A stretch of 64,000 bases of DNA. Source: Glebionis coronaria (taxonomy: Eukaryota > Streptophyta > Magnoliopsida > Asterales > Asteraceae). The translations under genes and the position numbers were made by a program. Below the pieces are notes generated by a model. The model was not told the DNA's origin. It made no database searches and saw nothing but the letters and a program-made list of their open reading frames with translations. Each line of letters begins with the position of its first letter. Positions within the stretch are counted from its first letter, which is position 1. This document shows, in pieces, positions 46,001 to 57,518 of the stretch. The DNA lies in the NCBI GenBank assembly GCA_025667525.1, contig JANFOE010000191.1:806001-870000 (forward strand), written 5' to 3'.

Positions 46001-46243
46001 CGGACATTTATTCACTTATGCTTTTGAACTATTATCTCGTTGATGTTTAAAACTTTTACATTCCGCTGCATTATCTTTTGAAACTGAGACCTTTCGTATT
46101 GTGATGCTTTTAATTTAAATTCAACGAGGTATTTTTATAAACGTCTCATTTAGAGTCGTTCTCTTGTACCTTGAACTATGATGCTATGACGTAACAGCCC
46201 CCGAGCTTCACCGCTTCCGCATATCACATTTTGGGGTGTTACA
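43033..46243 (+). repeat. Gypsy 2 3' LTR (3,211 bp)
   Basis: Near-identical to 33465-36677. Differences noticed include single-base T- or A-run length changes and a few substitutions (for example GCCGGACGAG against GCCGAACGAG). It is followed by the target duplication ATAGC. Confidence 0.95.
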
Positions 46244-47180
46244 ATAGCCAAGGCATAACTTATTGAAGCGGGATGCGAAGATTGACGAGTCCAAAAAGGT
46301 CCTAACAAGGCATGAGGGCTACATTTTGTTGCTAAAGATCCAAAAGTGATGTGAAGAATCATTTATCGAAAATCAATATGAAGGATCGAGACACACGACG
46401 AAAAGCAGGAACTCCCCAAAAGATCATGGAGAAGTCTATCCGAAAAGACCCTAGCAAGGTATGAGGATAAATAGATCCAAGTCCTAAAAGGAGGTGGATC
46501 GTTGTATATCAAAGTCCAAAATAAAGATTGGAGAAAAATGAAGAAGTCGTGGTCCAAAGATGAATAATCTCTCAAAACTTCAAGTGAAGAAATTCCTATT
46601 ATGAAGAGAAGACCATTATTTCATGAACGTCTCTCAAGATTTGAAGTATGAAGTCGCTGCCAAATATCGGTCCGAGAAAGGTCTCAAATCGTGAAGCGAG
46701 TTACGCCAAGATATGAACTTTATGAGATCCCGAAAGCAGTTTTAAAACATTTTGTCCTTTAGCTAACTATTGATTAAATCGTCCCACTTTACTTTCAGCC
46801 TAAATAACTATCGAAATAAGTCAACAATGCATCCTAGTGATCATTCAAGACAATAATAAAATATAAGAGATACACCTAGGAATAAGGGAGTCTAGAATAA
46901 TTGGCCCACATGAGTTCATGTTAGTTTGCTAACTTATAATAACAATGATCTCGTTTTTAAGCTTGTTTAGAGAATGTGAGAACTTGAGGATGATGATCAT
47001 TCATGACATTTCAAAACCCTAAGGTATGTTTTTTATTTCTTTACTTTCTTCCTTTGAATGTTTATGATTTTATATCTCTTTAATAAAGGCCAAGACGGAT
47101 TGATTATGATGAAAAGTGTAATCGTGCTTTGTAACTCATGCATTGCATGAGGACATTGCAATGGTTAAGTGTAGGGGATT
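46244..47180 (+). mobile_element. Athila element 1, 3' tail, second part, ending in a PPT
   Basis: It continues the tail cut at 33464. Non-coding; fragments such as AACAATGATCTCGTTTTTAAGCTTG (split across 46944-46968) also occur in the Athila 2 tail near 56800. It ends AAGTGTAGGGGATT (47167-47180), the polypurine tract directly before LTR Y. Confidence 0.75.
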
Positions 47181-47628
47181 TGATAGGTGTGAAAACACCC
47201 ATCTTTTTACCACTTAATTACAATAATAACAAAGCCAAAACGTGTATTTTATGTCGTTTATGTCGAAATTATGCGTGGTTTGTGTTTTTGTTGTGATTTA
47301 GGATCAAATTGTGAAAAAGGGAGAAAACACGGGATTTCACGAGCTTTTATCGAAGAAAAAGACGAAAGACGAAGTCAAGAAATCAAGAGTGCAAAAAGAA
47401 CGGAAGTCCAAGACCAATTCTGAAGATTTATCGAAGAAAAAGTTAAGAGACGGAATTTTACTAAAAGCCGAAGAACTCAAGTCTAATTTATTGAAGAAAT
47501 TACAAGACGAGTTTATGAATCCCGAGACAAAGTCAAAAGTCGAAGTATTAAGAAGATTAAGGACTAAAGGATAATTAGAGAAAGAAGAAAGAGGGAGGAA
47601 GCTTCCACTAAGCACCTCCCTAATCCAC

Positions 47629-47636
47629 TATAAATA
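47629..47636 (+). promoter_or_regulatory. TATA box of LTR Y
   Basis: TATAAATA about 450 bases into the LTR. The ATTCCGRAT array lies downstream of it and so would be transcribed. Confidence 0.65.
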
Positions 47637-48065
47637 GATGATTTTCATTTCATTTGTAGTTGTTGGGTAGCTTGACAAACTACCTATTCTACCATTTTCA
47701 TACTTTGCACCTTAAATTCTTGCACTTTAATTACTTGTCATGAACCTTTAATTCATTTAATTCCAAGTATGTTACTTTTATGTTTATTGAATCTTTATCT
47801 TTATTGTTAATCTCTCATCTTCATTTCTTGTTTGGATTTAATCTTTGTGTTTGTGTTCTTGAGTTTCATAGTTTTGATCAAGTGGGTTTTAATTACTTTG
47901 GTTATGATTGTTAGTGTTATTGATTTGGTTTGATTGGTATTTATTAGTTGTTCATTTTGTGGTTAGTTTGATTTAATCTCTTGATTGATTTTGGTTAGAT
48001 TTAATCAAATTCGTGTTTCCCTAGTTTTCTACTGTTCTTCGTTTCCCCTTACTGTTTGAGTTTCC

Positions 48066-48645
48066 CAGATTCCGAATGAGTCCCTTTTTTATTCCGAATG
48101 CCTTTTTACTAGTTATTCCGGATGAAGCTTGACATTCCGGATGAAGGTTTGTATTTTAATTATTCCGAATAAAGCTCTTGTTCCGAATCAACAATTTCTT
48201 ATTTGTTCTGAACCAAAGTTTTCTTTCTTTTATTCCGAATCAATTTTCTTTAATGTTCCGAATGAAGGTCTTTTAAAATATTCCGAATCAATTTTTTCAT
48301 TTTATTCCGAATCAGTCTGTTCATCTGGAATAATCAATATTCCGGATGAAGGATATATTCCGAATCAAAGGTTTTTGGTATAACATTCCGAATCAAAGTT
48401 TTTGTTCCGAATCAGTTTTATTTCGAATCAATGTTCATTCCGGATGAAGCCAACATTCCGAATGAATGAATATTCCGGATGAAGCTATTTTTTCCGAATC
48501 AACATTTATTCCGGATGAAGCCTACATTCCGAATGAAAATTCCGGATGAAGGGTTTATTCCGGATAAAGGGTAAATTCCGGATGAAAAGAATTATTCCGG
48601 TTGAATGCATTTATTCCGGATGAAGGATTTATTCCGGATGAGCAC
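48066..48645 (+). repeat. Interspersed ATTCCG(A/G)AT word array, about 28 copies
   Basis: Words ATTCCGAATCA, ATTCCGAATGAA and ATTCCGGATGAAG recur every 13-28 bases on one strand, with T-rich, variable spacers. Spacing shortens toward the 3' side, where ATTCCGGATGAAG predominates. It is not a simple tandem repeat because the spacers are not conserved. Confidence 0.9.
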
Positions 48646-49441
48646 TTTTCCTTAGTTTTGTAATTTCAGTTTTAGCTTGTTTTAAGTTTACTTGCCTTAA
48701 TTTTAAACTTTATTTTTCCCGCCTTTTTATTTAATCGCACTTTAGATTTACTTGCATTTAATTTTAGTTTGTCTTATTAACTTTTAAGTTTGCCTTTTTA
48801 TTTCTCGTCACGTTTTTAATTTCTCGTCATTAATTTCCCGTCAAGTTTTTATCTTTCAGTATTTCTTTTTACCGTCTTTACTTTATTTTTATTTGTTTCA
48901 AGTCTTTATTTTTAATTAGTGTAGACAACGACAACCATTCTATTTCTTTTCTACCAAGAACAACTGAGTCGCACTTTGAACCGGAAATCAATTCGAGAAG
49001 ATACCGAGAAACGAACTTAACAACCCTAGCAAAATCATGTATTACACATACTTTCATAAGTATTTCTTTTGCAATACACTGTGTTCTGGAGCGTTCCGGT
49101 CCTTGACACGTGTATCGATCAAATTTAATTAAAGGAAGAATAGATAAATACTTCCAATAGGCAAGAATTCGAAGAATACAAACTACAAAGTGAATAGAAA
49201 GGCGATGTGCTATAAAATTCCGTCTAAGGTTTAACAGGTACTTAAGTGCTTCGCGCCACCTAACCCCCGTTCACTAGTGAGTATTCTAAGAAGGAAAGCT
49301 TGATTGGGGGTCTTGCACCCAAGTATTACTTAAATATACTATACTTTCTTGTGGATATTACTTATTGAACCTCGGAAAGGATAATCCTTTCTTTTCCAAA
49401 GACGAACGAGAGCTTCTCTCTCACTCCTTGATTTGAGTTGC

Positions 49442-51315
49442 ATGCTCACCCGCGGGCGTGCACAAATACCTTTTTGGGGTACAACCCCTTCCTCCCAAAA
49501 TGAAGAAAAGAGAAAGAGTAAGAACAACACCGTCCATCAAGCCGATCCCGAGAATCGTGCTTTGATCAACACACAAGAAACCATGGCCGCCATTGACAAT
49601 CGACCTTTGATGGAACACCTCCAATCCAATGTGCAAGGATATGCCGATGCTATTGTTATACCCGAGATACCCTCAAACACCTTTGAGCTTAAGACATCTA
49701 TGATTACCTTGGTTTCAAACACACCATTTTTGGGAGACCTAGTGATGATCCACATGATCATATCAAGAAGTTTCTATCTCTTTTCAATGCCCTTAAGTAC
49801 AATGGAGTTACCCATGATGCCATTAAGTTAGCAATGCTAAGTATTGGTTAGATAAACAACCACCTAAGAGCATTCTCACTTGGGATGACTTTACTAAGAA
49901 GTTTTTGAACAAGTTCTTTATTCCATCTAAGACCACGGCTTTGAGAAACCTAATTATTGGATTTCAACAAAAACCTAGCCAAACCTTTAGTGATGCTTGG
50001 GAAGAGTACAAGGAGTTATTGAGGAAATGCCCCAATCATAGATTCAATGAAGTTCACCAAATCAATACCTTTTACAATGGATTAAGACCACATCATCAAG
50101 ATTCCCTCAACTCCTCTACGGGTGGGAATATTCTTTCTAAATCCATTCAAGAGGCATTAGACATTATTGAGACTAAATCCATGGTGCAAACAAACAATCA
50201 AATTGATGAGAGAGTCCATGTTGTTCAAGAGGGTGTTTCCAAATCATTTGAAAGTCAACTCCTTTCACAAATGCAAGAATCCACCCAAAACCAAAAAGTG
50301 CAACAAGCAATAATGCAAGATACCCAAAAGATGTAACAAACAATGATGCAAGAATTTATGAAAGTTCCTTGGGTAACAATTCCACTAATGATGTGAATGC
50401 TATTACCACCTCATGTGAGACTTGTGGAGGTCCTCACTCTTACCTACAATGTGACAAGGTTCAAAATTACCAAGTTGAGTGTTATGCTTATCAAGATGAA
50501 CATAGAGAGCACTTCAAACCTAACATCAATCCAAACAATCTCTCTTACAAATCAAATAACTACCTTACTCCACCCGGCTTTCCACCCCATCCACCCACCC
50601 AAAATCAACCTAATCCTCCTCAATTGCTTCAAAGAAATCAAGGGCCTATGCCAAACTACCAAGGGAACAACTATAGAGCACCCAACAACTTTCAACATCA
50701 AGGAAATAACTTTCATACAAACAATCAAGGATTTAACCAACCTCCTCCACCTTTTCAAAATCAAGGATCCATCAAGTTCAAAATCAAGGATATGGGAAAA
50801 ATGATACCTTTGAGCTACTTGAAAGAAGAATTCGTGAAAGTGAAAAGAGAACACAAGATCAAATGAGAGCCATGAATGAGGAGACTACCAAGAGGGTTTT
50901 GATGATACTTAATCAAAGGCCACAAGGGGCTCTACCTTCAAACACATAAACAAATCTGAGGGTTAATGTCAATGCTATCACAACAAGAAGTGGAAAGACA
51001 ACTAATGATCCTTCACCTTCTACACCTTCTATAGTTAAGCCTACTATGGTCCCACCTTGTGATAAGCCTTCAACATCAAACTCACCACCTTCAAGCTCTA
51101 CAACTTCAACACCTACATCTACTCAACCTACACCCTCTTCTCCTTTACCTTCCACACCTACTAATGAAGAAACCAACAAAGAGAAACCTTCCACAACAAC
51201 AACTACTCAACCTACACTAAAACCAAGCCTTCCTTACCCATCAAGATTGAGAAAGGAGAAACTTAAAAACAAGGATGATATTCAAGTCTCAAACTTTTTG
51301 AGGATGTTCAAGTAA
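49442..51315 (+). pseudogene. Athila 2 gag, broken
   Basis: ATG at 49442 (MLTRGR). A frameshift near 49730 moves the capsid region into another frame, giving NKFFIPSKTTALRN, QTFSDAWEEYKELLRKCPNH and TFYNGLRPHHQDSLNSSTGG (49905-50170), the usual Athila gag signature. A TAA at 50334-50336 and another frameshift precede the zinc motif CETCGGPHSYLQC (about 50420). An Asn/Gln/Pro-rich region and a Ser/Thr/Pro-rich region (51046-51260) follow. This is the capsid protein of virus-like particles, now inactive. Confidence 0.85.
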
Positions 51316-51354
51316 CTTAATATTAACATATCCTTTGCGGAAGATCTTGTATAT

Positions 51355-54300
51355 ATGCCAAAGTTTGCTAAAATGTTCAAAGATCTCCTCTCCAACAAGG
51401 AAACGTTGGTGGATTTGCCTAACACATCACTTAATGAAAATTGCTCTGCCGTGTTGCTCAAAACCTTACCTACAAAACTTGGAGATCTGGGGCGGTTTTT
51501 GATCCCTTGTAATTTTACCGGGGTGGAAAATTGCATGGCACTAGCGGATCTTGGGGCAAGCATTAATCTCATGCCTTTATCGGTTTGGCAAAAAGTCTCT
51601 TCCCGAGCTCACTCCTACTAGGATGACCCTTGAGTTAGCCAATCGTACCATAGCTTATCCGGTAGGCATTGCGGAGGATGTTTTTGTAGGGGTTGATAAG
51701 TTTACCTTTCCCGCGGATTTTTTAGTGGTTAATTATGATATGGACCCGAGTGTTCCTCTTATTGTTGGTAGACCATTTTTTAGGACGGGTCGTACTCTTA
51801 TAGATGTGGCGGAGGGAGAACTAATTATGAGAGTTGAGGATGAAAAAGTGGTGTTTAAGCTAGGAAAAGTAACTAAGAAGTCTCAAGGATGTGAAGCAAT
51901 TAACATAGTGGATGTTCTTGATGAGGTGTGTGATGAGCATTTTCATGAAGCTTGTAAGAATGATAGTGAAAACATGCCTCATGTAGAGACCATTGCCTCA
52001 ATTGCTCCCTCCTCAACACCTTTTGGAGAGAGTGATTTCCTCTTGGAGGAATTTGAGTCCAACTTCCTTGGTAATGATGATTCTCCCATCAATTGGGAAG
52101 AAGACATTCTCACTATCCAAAAGTTACTCAATGAGGATCTCATTCCTTCACCTACTCCACAAGAAGTTACCATGAATGATCCATCGATAGTGAAACCTTC
52201 CATTGAGAGTCCACATTCCCTTGAACTTAAGGATCTTCCATCACACCTTGAATATTTTTTCTTAGAGGGGAAAGACCAATTACCCGTGATCATAGCAAAA
52301 CACTTGAAAGATGATGAGAAGGAAAAACTCATAGAGGTGCTTAAGAAACATAAGAAAGCCATAGCATGGAAAATATCCGACATAAGGGGAATTGATCCAA
52401 ATTTTTGTACACACAAAATCCTTATGGAGGATGATTACAAACCCGCTATTAAAAGCCAAAGAAGGGTTAACCCTAAAATCCATGAGGTCATTAAAAAGGA
52501 AGTTATCAAACTCCTTGATGCGGGCATGATTTACCCCATTTCCGACTCTCCATGGGTTAGCTCGGTACATTATGTTCCTAAGAAGGGTGGAATCATTGTA
52601 GTGCCTAATGAGAACAGTGAGCTTATTCTTACTAGACTTGTCACGGGTTGGAGAGTTTGTATTGATTATAGGAAGCTCAATGATGCTAATAGGAAAGATC
52701 ATTTCCCATTGCCTTTTATGGACCAAATGCTTGAACGCTTAGCGGGAAATGAGTACTATTGCTTTCTAGATGGATTTTCGGGTTATTTCCAAATACCCAT
52801 TGATCCAAAGGATCAAGAAAAGACCACATTCACTTGTCCCTATGGTACATTAGCTTACAAGAGAATGCCTTTTGGCTTGTGCAATGCACCGGGGACATTC
52901 CAAAGGTGTATGATGGCAATCTTTCATGACATGATTGAGCACACTATGGAAGTTTTCATGGATGATTTCTCGGTCTTTGGAGATTCATTCACTTCTTATC
53001 TCTCCCATTTGGAATGTATGCTTAAGAGGTGTGAAGAAACACGTCTTGTTCTTAATTGGGAGAAGTGCCATTTCATGCTCAAAGAGGGGATAGTTTTGGG
53101 ACATAAGATATCTAATAAGGGTTTAGAAGTTGATCGTGCTAAAATTTATGTTATTGCTAAGCTTCCCGCACCTACCACGGTGAAAGGAGTTAGAAGTTTT
53201 TTGGGTCATGCGGGATTCTATAGACGTTTTATACAAGATTTCTCTAAGATTTCAAGACCGATGACCCACCTCTTGGAAAAAGAGGGTCCTTTCATTTTCA
53301 CCCAAGAGTGTTTAGACTATTTTGAGATACTTAAGGAAAAGTTGACTAAGGCTCCCGTTTTGGTTTCTCCAAATTGGGATTTGCCTTTTGAGCTCATGTG
53401 TGACGCTAGTGATTATGCCGTGGGGGCCATGTTAGGACAAAAAGTGAATAAGCACTTTTGACCTATAAACTATGCTAGTAAAACCATGACGGGTGCTCAA
53501 CTTCACTATATCACCATGGAAAAAGAGTTGCTTGCTATAGTATATGCCTTTGAGAAATTTAGACCTTATCTTGTGCTCTCCAAGACCATAGTGTATACGG
53601 ATCATTCCGCTCCCAAGTACCTCATGACAAAGCAAGATGCTAAGCTTAGACTTTTGCGATGGGTTTTGTTGCTACAAGAGTTTTCCATTGAGATTCGTGA
53701 TAAGAAAGGAGCCGAGAATTTAGCGGCGGATCACTTGAGTAGACTTGAGCATCGTTTTCAAGGTGAATTGCCTCAAAAGAAAATTGATGAATCCTTTCCA
53801 TTAGAGGAGCTCATGTCTATCTCTTCACAAGAGGATGCCACCCCTTGGTTTGCGGATATTGCAAACTATCTTGTAGGGGATGTGCTAATAGAGGGTCTCA
53901 CTTCACAACAAAAGAAGAAGTTTCTTAAATAAGTGAAATATTACTTTTGGGATGACCCTTACCTCTTTAGGCAATGTGCGGACCAAATCATTAGACGGTG
54001 TATAGATGGGCCCGAGGCATTTAAGATCTTAGAAGCTTGTCATAAGGGACCTACGGGTGGTCATTCTAGGTCTAACTACACCGCCAAGAAAGTCTTTGAT
54101 TCGGGTTACTATTGGCCTTCAATATACAAAGATGCTCAAGAGATGGTGAAATTTTGTGATGTATGTCAAAGAGAAGGAAAAATTAATCAACGAGATGAGA
54201 TGCCACAAACCTTCATACAAGAGTGTGAGATTTTTTATGTATGGGGAATAGATTTCATGGGACCTTTTCCATCATCTAAGGGAAATAAGTACATACTCGT

Positions 54301-55126
54301 AGTCCTGGACTATGTTTCAAAGTGGGTTGAGGCCAAAGCCTTGCCTACTAATGATGCTCGAGTTTTACTGAAATTTTTGAAGCAATTATTTGCTAGATTT
54401 GGTGTACTTCGGGCTATCATAAGTGATCGTGGGACTCATTTTTGTAATGATAAATTTACAAGAGTCATGAAGAAGTATGGTGTTAACCATAGACTTTCTA
54501 CCGCGTATCACCCTCAAACCAATGGGCAAACTGAGGTCACAAATCGTGGTTTAAAGAGAATTTTAGAGAGAACGGTGGGAGAGCATCGAGCTTCTTGGTC
54601 GGATAAGCTTGATGATGCTTTGTGGGCTTTTAGGACAGCTTTTAAGACACCAATTGGTTGTACTCCATATAGGCTTTTCTATGGAAAAGCATGCCACCTC
54701 CCATTCGAGTTAGAGCATAAGGTTTCATGGGCTCTGAAATGGGCAAACTTTTATTTAAACCAATCCGGTTCACATAGAAAGGACAAACTCAATGAAATGG
54801 ATGAAGTGAGAGCCAATGCTTATGAGAACTCATTGCTTTACAAGGAAAACACTAAGCAATTTCATGATGCTAAGATCAAGAACCGTGAGTTCAAAGTTGG
54901 AGAGCCGGTTCTCCTCGTTAACTCAAGGTTGAATCTCTTTGCGGGAAAGCTTAAGTCAAGATGGTCCGGTCCATTCACTATTGCTCAAGTGTTTCCATAT
55001 GGGACTATTGAGTTGTCACAGCCAAATGGCCCAAATTTCAAAGTGAATGGTCACCGTGTTAAGCACTTTGGGGAGGACATTTCTGTAGAAATGGTCCAAG
55101 AGATCCCTATTTTCCCCATGAATTAA
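51355..55126 (+). pseudogene. Athila 2 protease, RT, RNase H, integrase, broken
   Basis: Protease has [15 protein letters not shown] (about 51536) and a frameshift near 51595, then VPLIVGRPFFRTGRTLID. RT: WRVCIDYRKLNDANRKDHFP (about 52650), FSGYFQIPIDP and the catalytic FMDDFSVFG (about 52957). RNase H: LMCDASDYAVGAML, a TGA at 53459-53461 where Arg (CGA) is usual, [19 protein letters not shown] and [13 protein letters not shown] at 53930-53932 precedes the integrase, which is otherwise open to 55126: zinc region [13 protein letters not shown], catalytic residues in [20 protein letters not shown] and [15 protein letters not shown]. It has no chromodomain, as expected for Athila. Confidence 0.92.
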
Positions 55127-57126
55127 TTCATTATGGGAAGAGTCGAGCTAGAGACTCCATAAATCAAGCTTGAATAACTAGGCTTAGAGTTTTTAGACTC
55201 AGAGTGTGGTAGGATAGAAATAAGGGTATAGAGTTGAGGATAAGTGTAGGGGGGGACCTTCCTTTTGTCTTTATGTTGTTTGTAGGGTTGCTCTCTCTCT
55301 CATCACGTGCATTGGAGCTTATGGAAGAGGCCCTTGTATCCGGTTCACTTCGTTACTACTGTGATTTTTCATAACCACATTGTACTTAAAAATGAATTTA
55401 CTATAGTTGATCTTTCCTTAACTTGGGTTAAACAAAGTTGTCAATGTCATAAGTGTAGGGGAGTTTACTCCAATACTCTTAAACATTGAGGACAATGTTT
55501 ATCTTAAGTGTAGGGGGTCTTCTATCAAAGTGACCTTACCTAGACTTTGTCATTGACCTTCATGATAACTTGGAAATTAATTTTTCAAACATTTTTCAAA
55601 TTTTTGATCTACTTTGGCCACCAAAAATATGCATTCATAATTTTTGCATTAATCATTATTCATTTGAATAACACGTTTGCATTTTATATATTTCTTCTTT
55701 TGTTTTCCATCAAAAATATATATAAAAAGGAAAAAAATATAATAAAGGATATGGTTTAACAAGTTTAGATATCTTTGACATATTAGGCTCGCCATGGATA
55801 CTTTGACTCAACCCGAGTTTGCTTATCTAAGCATTCCCTAGCTAGTATCCTTAACCATGTAGACCTTTATTAGTTTATTAGGCTAAGCATCCACTAGTCT
55901 CATTATTTGAGATTTTAAACTATGGAGAACAAGAGATGATAGAGTTTGAAATAAGTGTAAAGGGCTAGATAAACCTCATATTCATTAATTTTGGCTTTTA
56001 TATCCCCTTTCGTAACCTTTACTTTCTTGCCAACGCATGTATATATGTTAATAAATAATCAAGAACGGTTTTAATTGGTTTGTAGTCTCTTATGCATTTT
56101 TGACTAATCATTCGTGGTTGGTATAAGTACGTCTTAAGATTCTAAGTTAGAACGTTTTATGTGTACTAGACTTATACCATGCTTAATAGTTAGCGGGTGT
56201 TTTTACTTTTATTATTTTCAATTTTTTTGTGAGGAATAAAGAAAAATAAGAGCGGCTTATGAAAAAAATGAGTGGCTAGAAAAAAAAGAAAAAAGAAAAA
56301 AAAAAGAAAAAAAATAATTATACAAGACTCCCAAGAGGGGTAGTGAAGTGTTAATTATAGTGACTATTGAATTCCAATATTACTCTCACAAGGGTTGCGG
56401 GGATTTAATAGTTGCCCCAATCCAATATTACCTTGACAGGTTGCGGGATTGAAGATCCAAGGTCTTAAAAAGGCGGCGGATGTAAATTATTACGTGAGTT
56501 TTATTAATGCATGACATAAGGATCTTACACATAAGGCGAATGACTTATTACTCCTGAGTCAGACTCATATCAATTGTGGGCGGTTTTTTGAGTAATGGAT
56601 GAGAAGATTACTTAGGATTAAAACCGTGCTTCCTTATTTTGAGAATTTACATTTCTTATATTTCACGCTTTAAATAATGACAAATTTGCTCCCAAGCAAT
56701 TTGCTCAAATAATAACAGGTCCTAGAGGCATAATAAGTGGGGGTATGAGTAACACACTTAATCTATATGAATAAGTTAACGCACTTTCACTTGTGGATAA
56801 CAATGATCTTGTTTTTAAGCTTGGTATGGGGAAAGTGAAACTTGAGGGTGATAAGTGTTCATGGTACCAAAAGTCCTAATATAAGTCACTGATTTCTTTA
56901 TGAGTTATTTCCATCAAAACCATTTCAAGAAAATCCAAAATATATAATTAGAATTGCTTTCCTTTGCATTGCATTGTATAAAATCAAAATCATGCATCAT
57001 ATAGTGTAGAGTAGTGTAAAAGCATTCCATATTGGCCAAGGTAGATTAATTATGAGAAAAGTGTAAATTGGTGCTTTAAAATATGGCATTGCATGAGGTC
57101 ATGACAATGATCAAGTGTAGGGGATT
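55127..57126 (+). other. Athila 2 non-coding tail with repeated PPT-like words
   Basis: 2 kb without ORFs. AAGTGTAGGGG words lie at about 55241, 55449, 55507 and 57114; only the last abuts the LTR. An A-rich low-complexity run is at 56260-56325. Several blocks align with the Athila 1 tail. Confidence 0.75.
57113..57126 (+). other. Polypurine tract of Athila 2
   Basis: AAGTGTAGGGGATT immediately before TGATATGAG, the start of LTR X copy B. Confidence 0.75.
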
Positions 57127-57213
57127 TGATATGAGTGAAATCTCATATCAATAAGTCAACAAATCACCCTAAAACACATAGCAAATACCTAACTTTTATA
57201 CAATAAAGCAGTA
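57127..57213 (+). repeat. LTR X copy B, first 87 bases
   Basis: Same start and terminal hairpin as 18596. It is interrupted after CAGTA by element Z and resumes at 60987. The uninterrupted order in copy A (18596 onward) proves the interruption. Confidence 0.88.
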
Positions 57214-57509
57214 TGTTAACATATAAGATCCAAGCTAACAAGAGGTGATCCGGAGGTCGGGGAGGATAAAAGAAATGTTTAGACATTTTTAGAGAGAGAG
57301 AGTACAGCTTGAATGTAGTGTGTGTATTTAGAGAGAGAAAGGGAAATACACAAATAAGAAGAATCCTCACCCCTCCATGGAAGTATGGAGGGGTATATAT
57401 AGCCTTGACACACACGAACTATTCTAACTTAACAAAACTAGTCCCTGCGTGTGTGGCTATATCAAACTAATGTAATTCCGTAAATGGCGCTCACATTTTA
57501 GGGCTAACA
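57214..57509 (-). repeat. Element Z left (3') LTR, 296 bp
   Basis: The minus strand starts TGTTAGCCCTAAAA and ends TATGTTAACA. TATATATA near 57393 beside a CCCCTCCA...TGGAGGGG inverted pair. Confidence 0.7.
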
Positions 57510-57518
57510 ATCTTCCCC
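57510..57518 (-). other. Element Z polypurine tract
   Basis: The plus strand reads ATCTTCCCCC next to the LTR; the minus strand is GGGGGAAGAT. Further TTCCCCCC words occur at about 57712, 57789, 58070 and 58105. Confidence 0.65.

Larger units (their letters stand above)
33465..46243 (+). mobile_element. Gypsy 2, Tekay-like, young and nearly intact
   Basis: 5' LTR 33465-36677, PBS 36682-36694, accessory ORF 36947-38248, gag-pol 38559-43004, weak purine tract at about 43023-43032, 3' LTR 43033-46243. It is flanked by an exact 5-bp duplication ATAGC (33460-33464 and 46244-46248). The LTRs differ at only about ten positions by eye, mostly 1-base indels in homopolymers. It is inserted in the tail of Athila element 1. 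A single in-frame TAG in RT is the only coding lesion seen. Confidence 0.95.
47181..49108 (+). repeat. Athila LTR Y (3' LTR of Athila element 1; right end uncertain)
   Basis: It starts TGATAGGTGTGAAAACACC right after a PPT, so it is a 3' LTR by structure. TATAAATA at 47629 in CCACTATAAATAGATG. It holds the ATTCCGRAT array 48066-48645. The right end is placed at CCTTGACA (49108) only because it ends CA and a gag leader follows; no target duplication or PBS was found to confirm it. It shares no obvious sequence with LTR X beyond TGATA and a terminal hairpin. Confidence 0.6.
49109..57126 (+). mobile_element. Athila element 2, internal region (gag, pol, long 3' tail)
   Basis: Leader (to 49441), gag, protease, RT, RNase H, integrase, then a 2-kb non-coding tail ending in a PPT (57113-57126) directly before LTR X copy B. 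No Athila-type PBS was found upstream, so the 5' LTR junction is lost or rearranged; LTR Y, a different family, sits there instead. No envelope-like ORF follows pol. Confidence 0.85.

Noticed and set aside
47311..47574. 87-codon lysine-rich frame upstream of the LTR Y TATA box
   Set aside because: Lies in LTR U3, has no recognisable domain, and its composition follows the local A-rich strand.
49251..49270. CGCGCCACC near the Athila 2 leader as a tRNA-Asp primer site
   Set aside because: Only a few bases resemble the usual Athila PBS (TGGCGCCGTTGCC) and it is not next to an LTR end.
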